Assembly (NCBI RefSeq): GCF_024347195.1 | Contig: NZ_AP025281.1 | Coordinates: forward strand, 2,852,001-2,916,000 | From: Aliamphritea hakodatensis | GTDB lineage: Bacteria > Pseudomonadota > Gammaproteobacteria > Pseudomonadales > Balneatricaceae | Length of the DNA stretch: 64,000 nucleotides | Direction: 5' to 3' | In this document: piece by piece, positions 42,357 through 50,525 of the stretch | Numbering within the stretch: the stretch's first letter is position 1 | How the letters are laid out: each line of letters opens with the position of its first letter | Notes under the pieces: generated by a model | What the model saw: the letters and a program-made list of their open reading frames with translations, nothing else | Database searches by the model: none | What the model was told of the DNA's origin: nothing | Made by a program: the position numbers and the translations under genes

Positions 42357-43025
42357 ATGACATTACAGTTCCGGATTTTCATGTCTTTGGTTTTATCAGT
42401 CCTGCTTGCCTGCTACGCATCCCTGACATCTGCCCACCCGCATAACTGGATCGACCTGAAATCCGGCTTCACAATTAATAGCCAGAACAGGCTGACGCAA
42501 ATTAAGCAGACGTGGAAGTTCGACATTTACTACTCAATGATCACCTTAGCTGACGTATTAAATGAGCATAAAAATGAAGAAAAAGGTTTGAATATAATTG
42601 CCCGTAAAATGATTACAGACCTGGCAGATTATAATTATTTTTCGCTGCTGAATATCAATAATACATCCGTCCCACTGCCCGCTCCGGCCAGCTACCGGCT
42701 ATATTCTCAGGATGAAGGCACCGGACAATTTCTTGAAATGGAAATTCTGTTTGATATCGCGCCCGAAATCCCCCTCGATAATAAAACAATTGAATGGCAG
42801 ATTTTCGATCCCACCTACTATATCGCCATGATGCACACCGAAAACAGCAATATCTCAGTAACCGCTAACAGCGACATAGATTGCTCCAGCACACTCGAAC
42901 AACCCGCCCCGACTGAAGACATTATTGACTACGCAATGAGCCTGGACCGGAGCCAGCGTGAAACCAACGGCTTAGGTAAATATTTTGCCGAAACCATACG
43001 TATCAGTTGCAATCAGAAACATTAA
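42357..43025 (+). CDS. zevA: DUF1007 family periplasmic protein, ZevA-like zinc protein
   Basis: A 222-residue secreted protein: hydrophobic signal (FMSLVLSVLLACYASLTSA) directly followed by HPHNWIDLKSGFTIN, the histidine-containing start of DUF1007 proteins, then QTWKFDIYYSMITLAD and a final cysteine pair. ZevA of Haemophilus is a periplasmic zinc-binding protein required with the membrane protein ZevB for zinc acquisition. The Zur-type box upstream and the NicO-like ZevB gene 17 bp downstream make the same role likely here. Confidence 0.85.
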   Translation: MTLQFRIFMSLVLSVLLACYASLTSAHPHNWIDLKSGFTINSQNRLTQIKQTWKFDIYYSMITLADVLNEHKNEEKGLNIIARKMITDLADYNYFSLLNINNTSVPLPAPASYRLYSQDEGTGQFLEMEILFDIAPEIPLDNKTIEWQIFDPTYYIAMMHTENSNISVTANSDIDCSSTLEQPAPTEDIIDYAMSLDRSQRETNGLGKYFAETIRISCNQKH

Positions 43026-43042
43026 ACAGCAGAAGTCTATAT

Positions 43043-44110
43043 ATGAAAGCCATCAGCCCAGCATTTCAGCATAATCGCCAGAAGATCATCATCAACCTGT
43101 TAACCTGCCTGTTAACGGTTACCCTGGTTTCTGCCCTGTATTTTAATTGGGCTTCCCTGATGGGCTTAATTGTTGAGGTGCAGCTACAGCTGCATAAAAC
43201 CATGGCGAATCATATTAGCCAGGTAACAGAGAATCCTGCAAAATTTGGTGGCGCCCTTATTGCAATCAGCTTCCTGTACGGTGTCTTTCATGCGGTAGGA
43301 CCCGGTCACGGCAAAGCGGTAATTATCACCTATCTGGGCACCGGCAAAGAGAGCATTCGCCATGGTGTGATTGTCGCCATGCTGTCCGCAATTATGCAAT
43401 CCGTTGTTGCCATTACGCTGGTGAGCCTGCTGGCCAGATATCTGGCGTTTCAATTAGCCGACGTGCAGAACTACGGAACCAATGTAGCCATTGTCAGCTA
43501 TATTCTGGTCATGCTGCTGGGGCTGGTTTTAACTTTCAAAGCTGTGCGTGTGCTTCTGAAAACGGATCGCATTGCTAATCTGTTTAAGCGGCTTAAATCC
43601 GCAAACTATCATAATCACCAGCATCATAATCATTCTCACGATCACTCACACAGCCATTCACATGATCATTCCCACAGCGATACACACAACCATTCACATG
43701 ATCATTCCCATAGCTCCGGTTGCGGCTGCTCCCATGCCCACGCCCCGGTAAAGAATCAGTCAGTTTTACAGACACTCACCGTGATTCTTTCCATGGGATT
43801 CCGGCCCTGCTCCGGTGCAATCATTGTGCTGATCTACGCACACCTCGTGGATGTTTATTCCTATGGAGTATTTGCCACTGTGATGATGGGCTTAGGAACC
43901 GGACTGTCTGTCAGTTTAATGGCGATTGCGACCGTGTACGCCCGTACCCGGCTGGAACGTCTCATTTCCGGACCGGACGGCATCAGTACCAGAGCCTATC
44001 ATTTTCTTTCCAACTATCTGCGCCTTGCCGGAGGAATCTTTCTGATCTTCTTTGGCTATAGCCTGTTCATTGCCACCTCTGCCCTGATCAGCAACCACCC
44101 TTTACTGTAA
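43043..44110 (+). CDS. zevB: NicO/RcnA-type membrane transporter with His-rich loop, ZevB-like
   Basis: About 355 residues from ATG 43043. It has about six membrane segments, the family motif GVFHAVGPGHGKAVIITYL, and a cytoplasmic or periplasmic loop with over twenty histidines alternating with Asp, Ser and Asn (around residues 190-230), followed by CGCSHAH. The second motif SMGFRPCSGAIIVLI is typical of the nickel/cobalt exporter-like family. In a Zur-controlled pair with a DUF1007 gene, zinc handling as in ZevB is more likely than Ni/Co efflux. The loop-coding DNA contains a direct repeat around CACATGATCATTCCCA. Confidence 0.86.
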   Translation: MKAISPAFQHNRQKIIINLLTCLLTVTLVSALYFNWASLMGLIVEVQLQLHKTMANHISQVTENPAKFGGALIAISFLYGVFHAVGPGHGKAVIITYLGTGKESIRHGVIVAMLSAIMQSVVAITLVSLLARYLAFQLADVQNYGTNVAIVSYILVMLLGLVLTFKAVRVLLKTDRIANLFKRLKSANYHNHQHHNHSHDHSHSHSHDHSHSDTHNHSHDHSHSSGCGCSHAHAPVKNQSVLQTLTVILSMGFRPCSGAIIVLIYAHLVDVYSYGVFATVMMGLGTGLSVSLMAIATVYARTRLERLISGPDGISTRAYHFLSNYLRLAGGIFLIFFGYSLFIATSALISNHPLL

Positions 44111-44120
44111 TACTCATATG

Positions 44121-44151
44121 GCCGGGTAACTGAACAGATCAGTTACCCGGC
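44121..44151 (+). terminator. Hairpin after the zevB-like gene
   Basis: GCCGGGTAACTGA and TCAGTTACCCGGC form a perfect 13-bp stem with a 5-nt loop, 10 bp after the stop. T residues follow only after ACACC. Confidence 0.75.
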
Positions 44152-44306
44152 ACACCTTTCCCCTTCTCAGAATGAGCTCCCGGGGCAGATCACACCCCAA
44201 TGCCACTCTGCACACACAGGCTTTCGGCAAAGGGTTCTTCAGCTCGGGCCATCACTAAACTGTGCTAAAGTCAGACAGAACCTGCACTCTGACTGTAAGT
44301 AGCCGA

Positions 44307-44711
44307 ATGCCGAACGCACCCAAATCATTTTTCCAAGCTGAACTGGAACGCATCTACCGCGAAGAGGTATTGCCACCGGAAAAATATGAACAGGTCCGGC
44401 AGTCCCGGGAACTCATGGATACGCACTATTCAGCGCGGCTGGAACTGGACGATCTGGCTAAAGCGGCGTGTATGTCCCGGTTTCACTTTGTCAGAATCTT
44501 TCAGCAAATGTATGGCTTAACCCCCAGAGTCTACCTGAGAGATTTACGCATTTCTAAAGCCAAAGACCTGATTAAAACAGGTATGCCGGTCACTCAGGCT
44601 TGCCTGGACGTCGGTTACCAAAGCATGCCAACCTTTTCATCCGTCTTTAAAAAATGCACCGGTAACACCCCCAGAGAATATCAGCGCATGCATAACAGCA
44701 ATCGGGAATAA
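44307..44711 (+). CDS. AraC-family transcriptional regulator (DNA-binding domain only)
   Basis: About 134 residues from ATG 44307. Almost the whole protein is a double-HTH AraC domain: LDDLAKAACMSRFHFVRIFQQMYGLTPRVYLRDLRISKAKDLI in the first half and PVTQACLDVGYQSMPTFSSVFKKCTGNTPREYQ in the second. There is no ligand-binding domain beyond a 40-residue N-terminal helix, as in SoxS/MarA-size members. The VOC gene 63 bp downstream on the same strand is its likely target and partner, a known gene pair type (AraC then VOC). Confidence 0.85.
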   Translation: MPNAPKSFFQAELERIYREEVLPPEKYEQVRQSRELMDTHYSARLELDDLAKAACMSRFHFVRIFQQMYGLTPRVYLRDLRISKAKDLIKTGMPVTQACLDVGYQSMPTFSSVFKKCTGNTPREYQRMHNSNRE

Positions 44712-44774
44712 GTATTCGCCCGGGAACACAGTTATGCTTTATCTGCTCACTAACCCGCAAAGAGTTTTAAAGAG

Positions 44775-45164
44775 ATGATCAGAATATACGTTACCAGTGT
44801 GCCTGTTGAAGATCAGGATAAAGCGCTGGATTTTTACACCGGCATTTTAGGCTTTATTAAAAAAAAGGATATCCCACTGGGAGAACACAAATGGCTGACG
44901 GTCGTCTCCCCTGATGAACAATCCGGCGTTGAGTTGTTGCTGGAGCCAATGGCCTTTGAACCCGCTAAAGTGTACCAGCACGCCCTTAAAGAAGCCGGTA
45001 TCCCCTGCACCTCTTTTGAGGTGAATGACATAGAAAAAGAATACCAGAGGCTCATCGGTCTGGGGGTGACGTTTTCTATGCCGCCGACTGAAGCGGGCAC
45101 CGTTAAAATTACGGTACTGGATGATACCTGCGGGAATTATATTCAGCTGATGCAGGAGCTGTAG
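44775..45164 (+). CDS. VOC family (glyoxalase/bleomycin-resistance type) protein
   Basis: A 129-residue protein with the paired beta-alpha-beta-beta-beta modules: IYVTSVPVEDQDKALDFYTGILGFIKKKDIPLG, then ELLLEPMAF, and KEAGIPCTSFEVNDIEKEYQRL in the second module, ending DDTCGNYIQLMQEL. The metal-binding His/Glu set of the family is only partly visible by eye. VOC proteins include lyases, dioxygenases and sequestering resistance proteins; activity cannot be assigned. It probably forms one transcript with the small AraC gene. Confidence 0.85.
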   Translation: MIRIYVTSVPVEDQDKALDFYTGILGFIKKKDIPLGEHKWLTVVSPDEQSGVELLLEPMAFEPAKVYQHALKEAGIPCTSFEVNDIEKEYQRLIGLGVTFSMPPTEAGTVKITVLDDTCGNYIQLMQEL

Positions 45165-45216
45165 AGGTCACCCAGCTTCGTACCAGGGAGCTTTAAAGGG
45201 CCGGAGATTTATGTGT

Positions 45217-45273
45217 TAATCTGACTCCGGCCTCCGTTATCCTCTTTGATCTTCAAAGGATACGGGGTCAGAC
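45217..45273. repeat. REP-like palindromic element
   Basis: Outer arms TCTGACTCCG and CGGGGTCAGA (9 of 10 paired) enclose inner arms TATCCTCTTTGA and TCAAAGGATA (one bulge). The GGGGTCAGA end is typical of REP elements mobilised by REP-associated tyrosine transposases. It lies in a 232-bp gap between convergent genes; no transposase is nearby. Confidence 0.5.
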
Positions 45274-45396
45274 CTCTCCTTTTTCCAGCCTTCTGGATGA
45301 GCAAGAAAACCGGCCTGCCCTAGATTTCTTTAGCCTCAGCCAGATAGCACTTTAAGCAAGTACTACCTGGCAATAGCAGTAACCAGCGGTGTTACA

Positions 45397-45855
45397 CTAT
45401 TTACTGCAGGTTCCTTTTTTCGCCATCGCTAAACCTGCAATCGCCGCCTTACCTTCCGCTTCGTTAACCTGCTCGATATTCGCACCGCCAACAAAAGCGC
45501 CCAGTTTTATATACTGATTGAAGAAATAGTTTTTCCCTTTTTCTGTTTTAACAAGCAGATCATTGGGTGAAAACTCTGACTCTGTCGATATTTTGTGCTC
45601 TACGCCACCCACAACCTCTTCATAGAAAAATACATCAGGCGCTGATTCACCAATGCATTTATCGTCGACCCAAATGTCTTTCTTCAAAGCACCACCGAAT
45701 GCACCTGCACGGTAGATATACAGACCAGCGTTACCTTCAGAAGGCGCGTTAAACTTCTTTGCCTGTTCTGTTTTTTCAGCCGACTCCATCGGGACGGAGG
45801 CACATCCGGATAAAAATGACGCCGCTAAAACTGATGCTACCAACACTTTTTTCAT
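45397..45855 (-). CDS. DUF2846-type lipoprotein
   Basis: A 152-residue protein with a lipoprotein signal (MKKVLVASVLAASFLSGCAS) whose lipobox is LSGC. The mature part, GLYIYRAGAFGGALKKDIWVDDKCIGESAPDVFFYEEVVGGVEHKI, then GKNYFFNQYI and EQVNEAEGKAAI, fits the DUF2846 pattern of small outer-membrane lipoproteins. Function is unknown in this family. Start ATG 45855 is the only sensible one because the lipobox is at the normal distance. Confidence 0.85.
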   Translation of the reverse strand: MKKVLVASVLAASFLSGCASVPMESAEKTEQAKKFNAPSEGNAGLYIYRAGAFGGALKKDIWVDDKCIGESAPDVFFYEEVVGGVEHKISTESEFSPNDLLVKTEKGKNYFFNQYIKLGAFVGGANIEQVNEAEGKAAIAGLAMAKKGTCSK

Positions 45856-46260
45856 TACTTAATCCATTCCTTACTGCTAAGTGCCAATTAGTTTTGAAAC
45901 TATCAATATTGTTTTACAAACAAGCGTACGTGTTTTTCGACCACAGCCGGTAGCAAGAAAAACGGCAATAACCTGAATCCAAAAGACTTTCAGACTGCAC
46001 TGCCTTTTTCCTCCGATAAAAACAAGCATGCATGTATTAATGACGGACTGTGTACCTGTTGCCGTATACCTAAAGCCCTAAGTGCTTAATATGTAGTGCT
46101 TTTATATCAAAAACAAGGATAAAATCAGATCTTTTACGGGCTCTGAATCAAAGCCCCCACCCATTTCAAAAACTCATTGGTACGCTGGGGTTCTTAACCT
46201 TCACGGTGCAATCCTCTCTGGCTTAACTAAACTGCAGTAAGAGAAATCGGGGCCTCTACC
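45856..46260. other. Intergenic region between the lipoprotein and cyclic-nucleotide-binding genes
   Basis: In these 405 bp I see AT-rich promoter-like DNA for both divergent genes but no convincing gene, repeat or operator. Confidence 0.5.
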
Positions 46261-46725
46261 ATGTTGAAAATATCCAGAACACAGTTTGATAAGGACTACC
46301 CTGTCGGGCATCTTCAGGAGTTATCGGTATTTGGTGCACTGAATCAGGATTTTGTCGGGCATTTACTGGACCAGGCCGAGATCTACCGCACTGAAAAGAA
46401 CGACCGGCTGTTCTCTGCAGGCCATCGGCCCAACGGCTTTTATATCCTGATTGAAGGGAACAGCACGCTCTACTGCGGTCCGCACAAAGAAAACAAGATC
46501 GTCAACGTGCTGGAGCCAGGTGAGTGCGTGGGCTTTATCAGCATGCTTTCGATGAACCCTGTCATTGGGGATGTAACACCCGTCACCGGGTCGGTGGTGC
46601 TGCGCATCAGCGATCACCTGTTTGCCAGCCTGCCGGAAATCGACGGAGAACAGTCCTTCATCCTGTTAATGAACCTGACGCGTAATATCTGCCGGGCCTA
46701 TATCAAACATGCGGTACAGAACTAA
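46261..46725 (+). CDS. Stand-alone cyclic-nucleotide-binding domain protein
   Basis: A 154-residue protein consisting of one cNMP-binding beta-roll: LFSAGHRPNGFYILIEGNSTLYCG, then VLEPGECVGFISMLSMNPVIGDVTPVTGSVVLRI and a C-terminal helix. There is no helix-turn-helix, unlike Crp/Fnr regulators, so it does not bind DNA on its own. The phosphate-binding cassette (G-E-x-x-G...R-x-A) is weak: it reads GECVGF without the usual Arg-Ala, so cyclic nucleotide binding is doubtful. Role unknown. Confidence 0.8.
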   Translation: MLKISRTQFDKDYPVGHLQELSVFGALNQDFVGHLLDQAEIYRTEKNDRLFSAGHRPNGFYILIEGNSTLYCGPHKENKIVNVLEPGECVGFISMLSMNPVIGDVTPVTGSVVLRISDHLFASLPEIDGEQSFILLMNLTRNICRAYIKHAVQN

Positions 46726-47080
46726 CATGAATGGTCTGTTTTCACATAAAAGCCTCTCCTCACTGCCCCGCAAAGAAGTACATTCAGGGTTATGTCTTTC
46801 AGTTCTCAATCGCCCTTTTATTGAAAATAACTAAACGTATATCTCTGCTCCTTCCGGGGTTTAAACACCAAAAACCACACCCTGGCACATACAGCTTCCG
46901 GCCTTCAGCCCAAACCTGATGTATCATTCTCACTGACATACCCATCTGCCACTTCTTCTGACGGCCTCAACTTCTCTTTTCAGCCCTGTTAATTTTCCCG
47001 AAAAAAAACCCGACGGGAGCGCCGGGTTATATAACGTTCTTACGAACGGTCTTCATGAAGCTACTTCAAGATTCCGACAC
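46726..47080. other. Intergenic region between convergent genes
   Basis: Apart from the terminator at 47001-47028 nothing is seen in this stretch of about 355 bp. Confidence 0.6.
47001..47028 (-). terminator. Terminator of the ten-gene catabolic operon
   Basis: On the minus strand AACCCG pairs with CGGGTT around a GC-rich loop, followed by eight T residues. It lies 53 bp after the stop of the last gene. Confidence 0.85.
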
Positions 47081-48538
47081 TTACTCAATGCCGCCGAGAC
47101 AGATATATTTCAGTTCCAGATAATCCTCGACGCCATACCGTGAGCCTTCCCGGCCAATACCGGATTGCTTGATGCCGCCGAATGGCGCGACCTCATTTGA
47201 AACCGCACCGGTATTAACCCCGACCATGCCGTATTCAAGTGCCTCCGCTACCCGCCACACCCGACTGATATCACGGCTGTACAGGTAGCCCGCGAGTCCG
47301 GAGTCTGTATCATTAGCAATATCAGTAGCTTCACTCTCATCGCTGAAACGTGTCAGCGCAGCCACCGGTCCGAAGGTTTCTTCTTCACAACAGAGCATCT
47401 GCGGACTTACATCAGCAAGCACGGTGGGCTGATAAAATGTCCGCCCCAGTGAATGACGTTTTCCGCCGGTCAGAATCCTGGCTCCCTTTGCTACAGCATC
47501 ATGAACATGCCGTTCCACCTTCTCCAAAGCCCGCTCATCAATCAGCGGCCCCTGCACTGATTGTGGATCAAACCCGGAGCCAACTGTCATTGTGGCGACC
47601 CGGCAGGCCAGTTTTTCCGCGAAGGCATCATAGATACCGTCCTGAATCAGAAAACGATTGGTACAGATGCAGGTTTGGCCTGTATTTCGATACTTAGACT
47701 GCACCGCGCCTTCGACAGCGGCATCAAGATCTGCATCATCAAATACGATAAAGGGTGCATTACCGCCCAGCTCCAACGAGAGTTTTTTGACCGTTGCAGC
47801 GCTTTGCCCCATCAGCAATTTTCCGATATCGGTTGATCCGGTAAAGGACAATTTACGCACCGTTTTATTAGCGGTCAGCTCCGCACCTATCGCTGTTACA
47901 TCCCCCATCACAACATTAAATACGCCTGGTGGAAAACCTGCCCGGTCAGCCAGCTCAGCCAGCGCCAGCGCCGATAAAGGAGTCAGTTCGGCGGGTTTAA
48001 CCACGACCGCACAACCAACTGCCAGCGCCGGAGCCACTTTACGGGTGATCATTGCGGCCGGAAAATTCCAGGGGGTAATTGCCGCACACACACCGATTGG
48101 CTGCTTAACCGTTATAATCCGCTTGTCGCCTGCCGGTGAAGGAATGGTATCCCCATAAATCCGTTTACCCTCTTCAGCGAACCATTCCACGAATGAGGCC
48201 GCATAGGCGATCTCGCCTTCAGACTCAGCCAGAGGTTTACCCTGCTCAGCAGTCATAATCATGGCCAGATCCTGCTTGTGTTGCAGCATCAGATTAAACC
48301 AGTTGCGCAATATCCCTGCCCGTTGCTTAGCCGTTTGGGCAGACCAGCTGCGATACGCCACATCAGCTGAACTGATTGCCTCACGGGTATGCTCAGTTGT
48401 ACAACTTGCAACTTCAGCCAGAACTTCTCCCGTGGCCGGATTGAACACATTAAAATGCTGTCCGGTTTTCACCCAGCGACCATTGATAAAGGCATCGGTC
48501 TTTAACAGCGATGCATCATTTAATTGGTGCAATGACAT
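47081..48538 (-). CDS. NAD(P)-dependent succinate-semialdehyde dehydrogenase (GabD-like)
   Basis: A 485-residue aldehyde dehydrogenase. NAD-binding ITPWNFPAAMITRKVAPALAVGCAVVVKPAELTPLSA, general base Glu in LELGGNAPFIVFDDADLD, and catalytic Cys in KYRNTGQTCICTNR, the sequence typical of GabD. The C-terminal GGIKQSGIGREGSRYGVEDYLELK is also GabD-like. Last gene of the ten-gene operon, it is the probable final step, oxidising succinate semialdehyde to succinate for the TCA cycle. A related semialdehyde (glutarate) remains possible. Confidence 0.87.
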   Translation of the reverse strand: MSLHQLNDASLLKTDAFINGRWVKTGQHFNVFNPATGEVLAEVASCTTEHTREAISSADVAYRSWSAQTAKQRAGILRNWFNLMLQHKQDLAMIMTAEQGKPLAESEGEIAYAASFVEWFAEEGKRIYGDTIPSPAGDKRIITVKQPIGVCAAITPWNFPAAMITRKVAPALAVGCAVVVKPAELTPLSALALAELADRAGFPPGVFNVVMGDVTAIGAELTANKTVRKLSFTGSTDIGKLLMGQSAATVKKLSLELGGNAPFIVFDDADLDAAVEGAVQSKYRNTGQTCICTNRFLIQDGIYDAFAEKLACRVATMTVGSGFDPQSVQGPLIDERALEKVERHVHDAVAKGARILTGGKRHSLGRTFYQPTVLADVSPQMLCCEEETFGPVAALTRFSDESEATDIANDTDSGLAGYLYSRDISRVWRVAEALEYGMVGVNTGAVSNEVAPFGGIKQSGIGREGSRYGVEDYLELKYICLGGIE

Positions 48539-48622
48539 AACGATTACCTGTGTATTGATTACGTATTCACGAATAGCCGGAAGCCGTGCACCGGGCTTCC
48601 GGCCCGGTTTGATGGCCAGAGG

Positions 48623-49213
48623 TCAGGCTTGTGCTTCCTGCTCCAGTTCAACCATATCCATATTGCGGTCACCGATACGCGGATGTGCCCGGCCACCGGT
48701 GGAAGCTCCCAGAACGACAACCACTTCGTCGGCCCTTGGTGCATCGGAAATGGAAAACTCCATCGTGATAAAGTGGGAACGGGCACTGATTTCATGTAAA
48801 TGCTTCATCGGCACCTGAATTGAACAGTTCATGCCACCACGGATATTGGTAAAGGCTAAAAAGCTCTCCGCCTTCATGGCATTACGGTAATGATTACCAA
48901 ACCGCAGGTTATGAATCATCGCGGAAGCATGCTCGATCTCCCCGTCGGCACCCACGACAGCCGCCTTACCATAGGCTTCAATCGAATCGACGCTGTCGAT
49001 TTCTTTAAGCATCTGCTCTACCAGCACACGCCCCAGTTCACTGCAGCCATCAAGCTGTTCTGGCCGTAGGTCCTCGATAAACCCGCGACCATGCCAGGGG
49101 TTTTTCACAACCGCCGCAACGCCGGTCATTGTGACCGGTATATCAACACCTTTATCACCCTCGATTAAGGTTGTTTCCTTGTGGGTGACAAGTTTTCTGA
49201 TTGTAAAAGCCAT
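48623..49213 (-). CDS. AA_synth (DUF1185-type) family protein
   Basis: A 196-residue protein of the so-called amino acid synthesis family. Characteristic stretches: TGVAAVVKNPWHGRGFIEDLRP, LDGCSELGRVLVEQML, EAYGKAAVVGADGEIEHASAMIHNLRFGNHYRNAM and DEVVVVLGASTGGRAHPRIGDRN. Crystal structures exist for members, but I know of no firmly established reaction; the family name is not evidence. In catabolic clusters it tends to occur beside hydrolases and ABC importers, as here. It may act as a small hydrolase or isomerase on a ring-opened intermediate (inference). Confidence 0.8.
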   Translation of the reverse strand: MAFTIRKLVTHKETTLIEGDKGVDIPVTMTGVAAVVKNPWHGRGFIEDLRPEQLDGCSELGRVLVEQMLKEIDSVDSIEAYGKAAVVGADGEIEHASAMIHNLRFGNHYRNAMKAESFLAFTNIRGGMNCSIQVPMKHLHEISARSHFITMEFSISDAPRADEVVVVLGASTGGRAHPRIGDRNMDMVELEQEAQA

Positions 49214-49317
49214 AATGCTTACCTTTTTTCAGACAACAGAAGGCCTTACCCCACTCCGGGGCAACTATCTGCTGTGCGTTCTTAGTGAATTAAACGTTTA
49301 GGATAAACGTTCAGATA

Positions 49318-50517
49318 TCAGTGACTTGCGCTTTCTTCCGCCAATACTTTGCGAGCGATTCTGAAACACTCCACGCCGGCCGGAATACCGCAGTAAACTG
49401 CAATCTGGGTGAGGACTGATTTCAGCTCATCCGGGTTTAACCCGTTGCGCAGAGCCCCCCGAAAATGCAACTCAAATTCATGACTTTTACCCAGAGCTGC
49501 AATCATTCCCAGATTCAGGATACTGCGTTCACGCCGGTTAAGTGTGTCGTCAGTCCAGCACACTCCCCAACAGTATTCACTGACCAGATGCTGAAACTCG
49601 CAGTTAAAGTCATCAGCATTGTCAAAGGCAGCCTCAACATACGCCTCTCCCAGCACTTCTTTACGGACTTTAAGCCCTTGTTCCATCAGTTTATTACTCA
49701 CAGGGTTACTCCCGGACATTAAAGAATGGTTGAATCGGCGGCGATAAAACTCAAGCATGATTCCGGCAATCAGGTCAGGGGCTTCCAGTAACACCCCATG
49801 TTTAAGCCCCGGCAGGATATGTACTTCCGCATCCGGAATCCGCTGGCTCATTACCTTCGCCATCCGGGGCGTCGATCCGGCATCCTCCTCGCCAGTCATG
49901 ATCAGCGTCGGACAGGTAATTCCGGGGAGCTGATCAGCCAGATCAGACTCAGCCAGTACCCGGTATGCAGCGGCATAACAGTGGGGGTCATTGTTCAGGC
50001 TACGCTGCACCCGGCACTCGACGATTTCCGGATGATCCTCAATAAACCGATCACTGAACCAACGGTTTACCGCTGCCGCCATATGCTTATCAGCCCGGCC
50101 TTCGGCCAGTGTATCGGCCCGCATTGTCACCTTTGCCTGCTCTTCCGGCGTACGGTCAGTGACCGAGCTGATGATGGTCAGGCTGTGCAATTGCCGGGAA
50201 TGTTGCAGTGCATATGCCTGTGCAATCAGCCCCCCGAGTGAGAAGCCGACCAAATGAAACCGGCTCCACCCCTGTTCCGTCACCAATGCCTGCAGGTCAT
50301 CTACAAACGCCTGCAACTGGTAAGGCCCTTGTATCCGCTCACTTTCACCATGGCCACGCAGGTCGTAACGCAGTGATCTGACAGAACCTTTAAAGGCTTT
50401 AATCACACCATCCCAGCCCTGCAGGTGTGCACCTACACCATGGACGAATACCACCGGCATTCCCTGACCGGCCAGCTCATAGCAGGTTGCAAACTGGCCA
50501 TTATCGAAATAGTTCAT
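49318..50517 (-). CDS. Alpha/beta hydrolase - carboxymuconolactone decarboxylase-like fusion
   Basis: A 399-residue two-domain protein. Residues 1-260 are an alpha/beta hydrolase of the 3-oxoadipate enol-lactonase type (VVFVHGVGAHLQGWDGVI, nucleophile elbow GFSLGG, acid EEDAGST, catalytic His in LKHGVLLEAP). Residues about 270-395 are a CMD-like domain (EVLGEAYVEAAF, EYCWGVCW, RRERSILNLGMIAALGKSHEFELHFRGALRNGL). The order matches the PcaL fusion of actinobacterial protocatechuate pathways, but no other pca gene is present. It lies between the transporter ATPase and the AA_synth gene, so it probably hydrolyses a lactone or amide arising from the monooxygenase step. Confidence 0.85.
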   Translation of the reverse strand: MNYFDNGQFATCYELAGQGMPVVFVHGVGAHLQGWDGVIKAFKGSVRSLRYDLRGHGESERIQGPYQLQAFVDDLQALVTEQGWSRFHLVGFSLGGLIAQAYALQHSRQLHSLTIISSVTDRTPEEQAKVTMRADTLAEGRADKHMAAAVNRWFSDRFIEDHPEIVECRVQRSLNNDPHCYAAAYRVLAESDLADQLPGITCPTLIMTGEEDAGSTPRMAKVMSQRIPDAEVHILPGLKHGVLLEAPDLIAGIMLEFYRRRFNHSLMSGSNPVSNKLMEQGLKVRKEVLGEAYVEAAFDNADDFNCEFQHLVSEYCWGVCWTDDTLNRRERSILNLGMIAALGKSHEFELHFRGALRNGLNPDELKSVLTQIAVYCGIPAGVECFRIARKVLAEESASH

Positions 50518-50525
50518 AGGCCCTC

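Noticed and set aside
42357..44110. Nickel/cobalt efflux (RcnA) assignment for the NicO-like gene
   Set aside because: The Zur-type box and the adjacent DUF1007 gene favour zinc; no RcnR-like regulator or site was seen.
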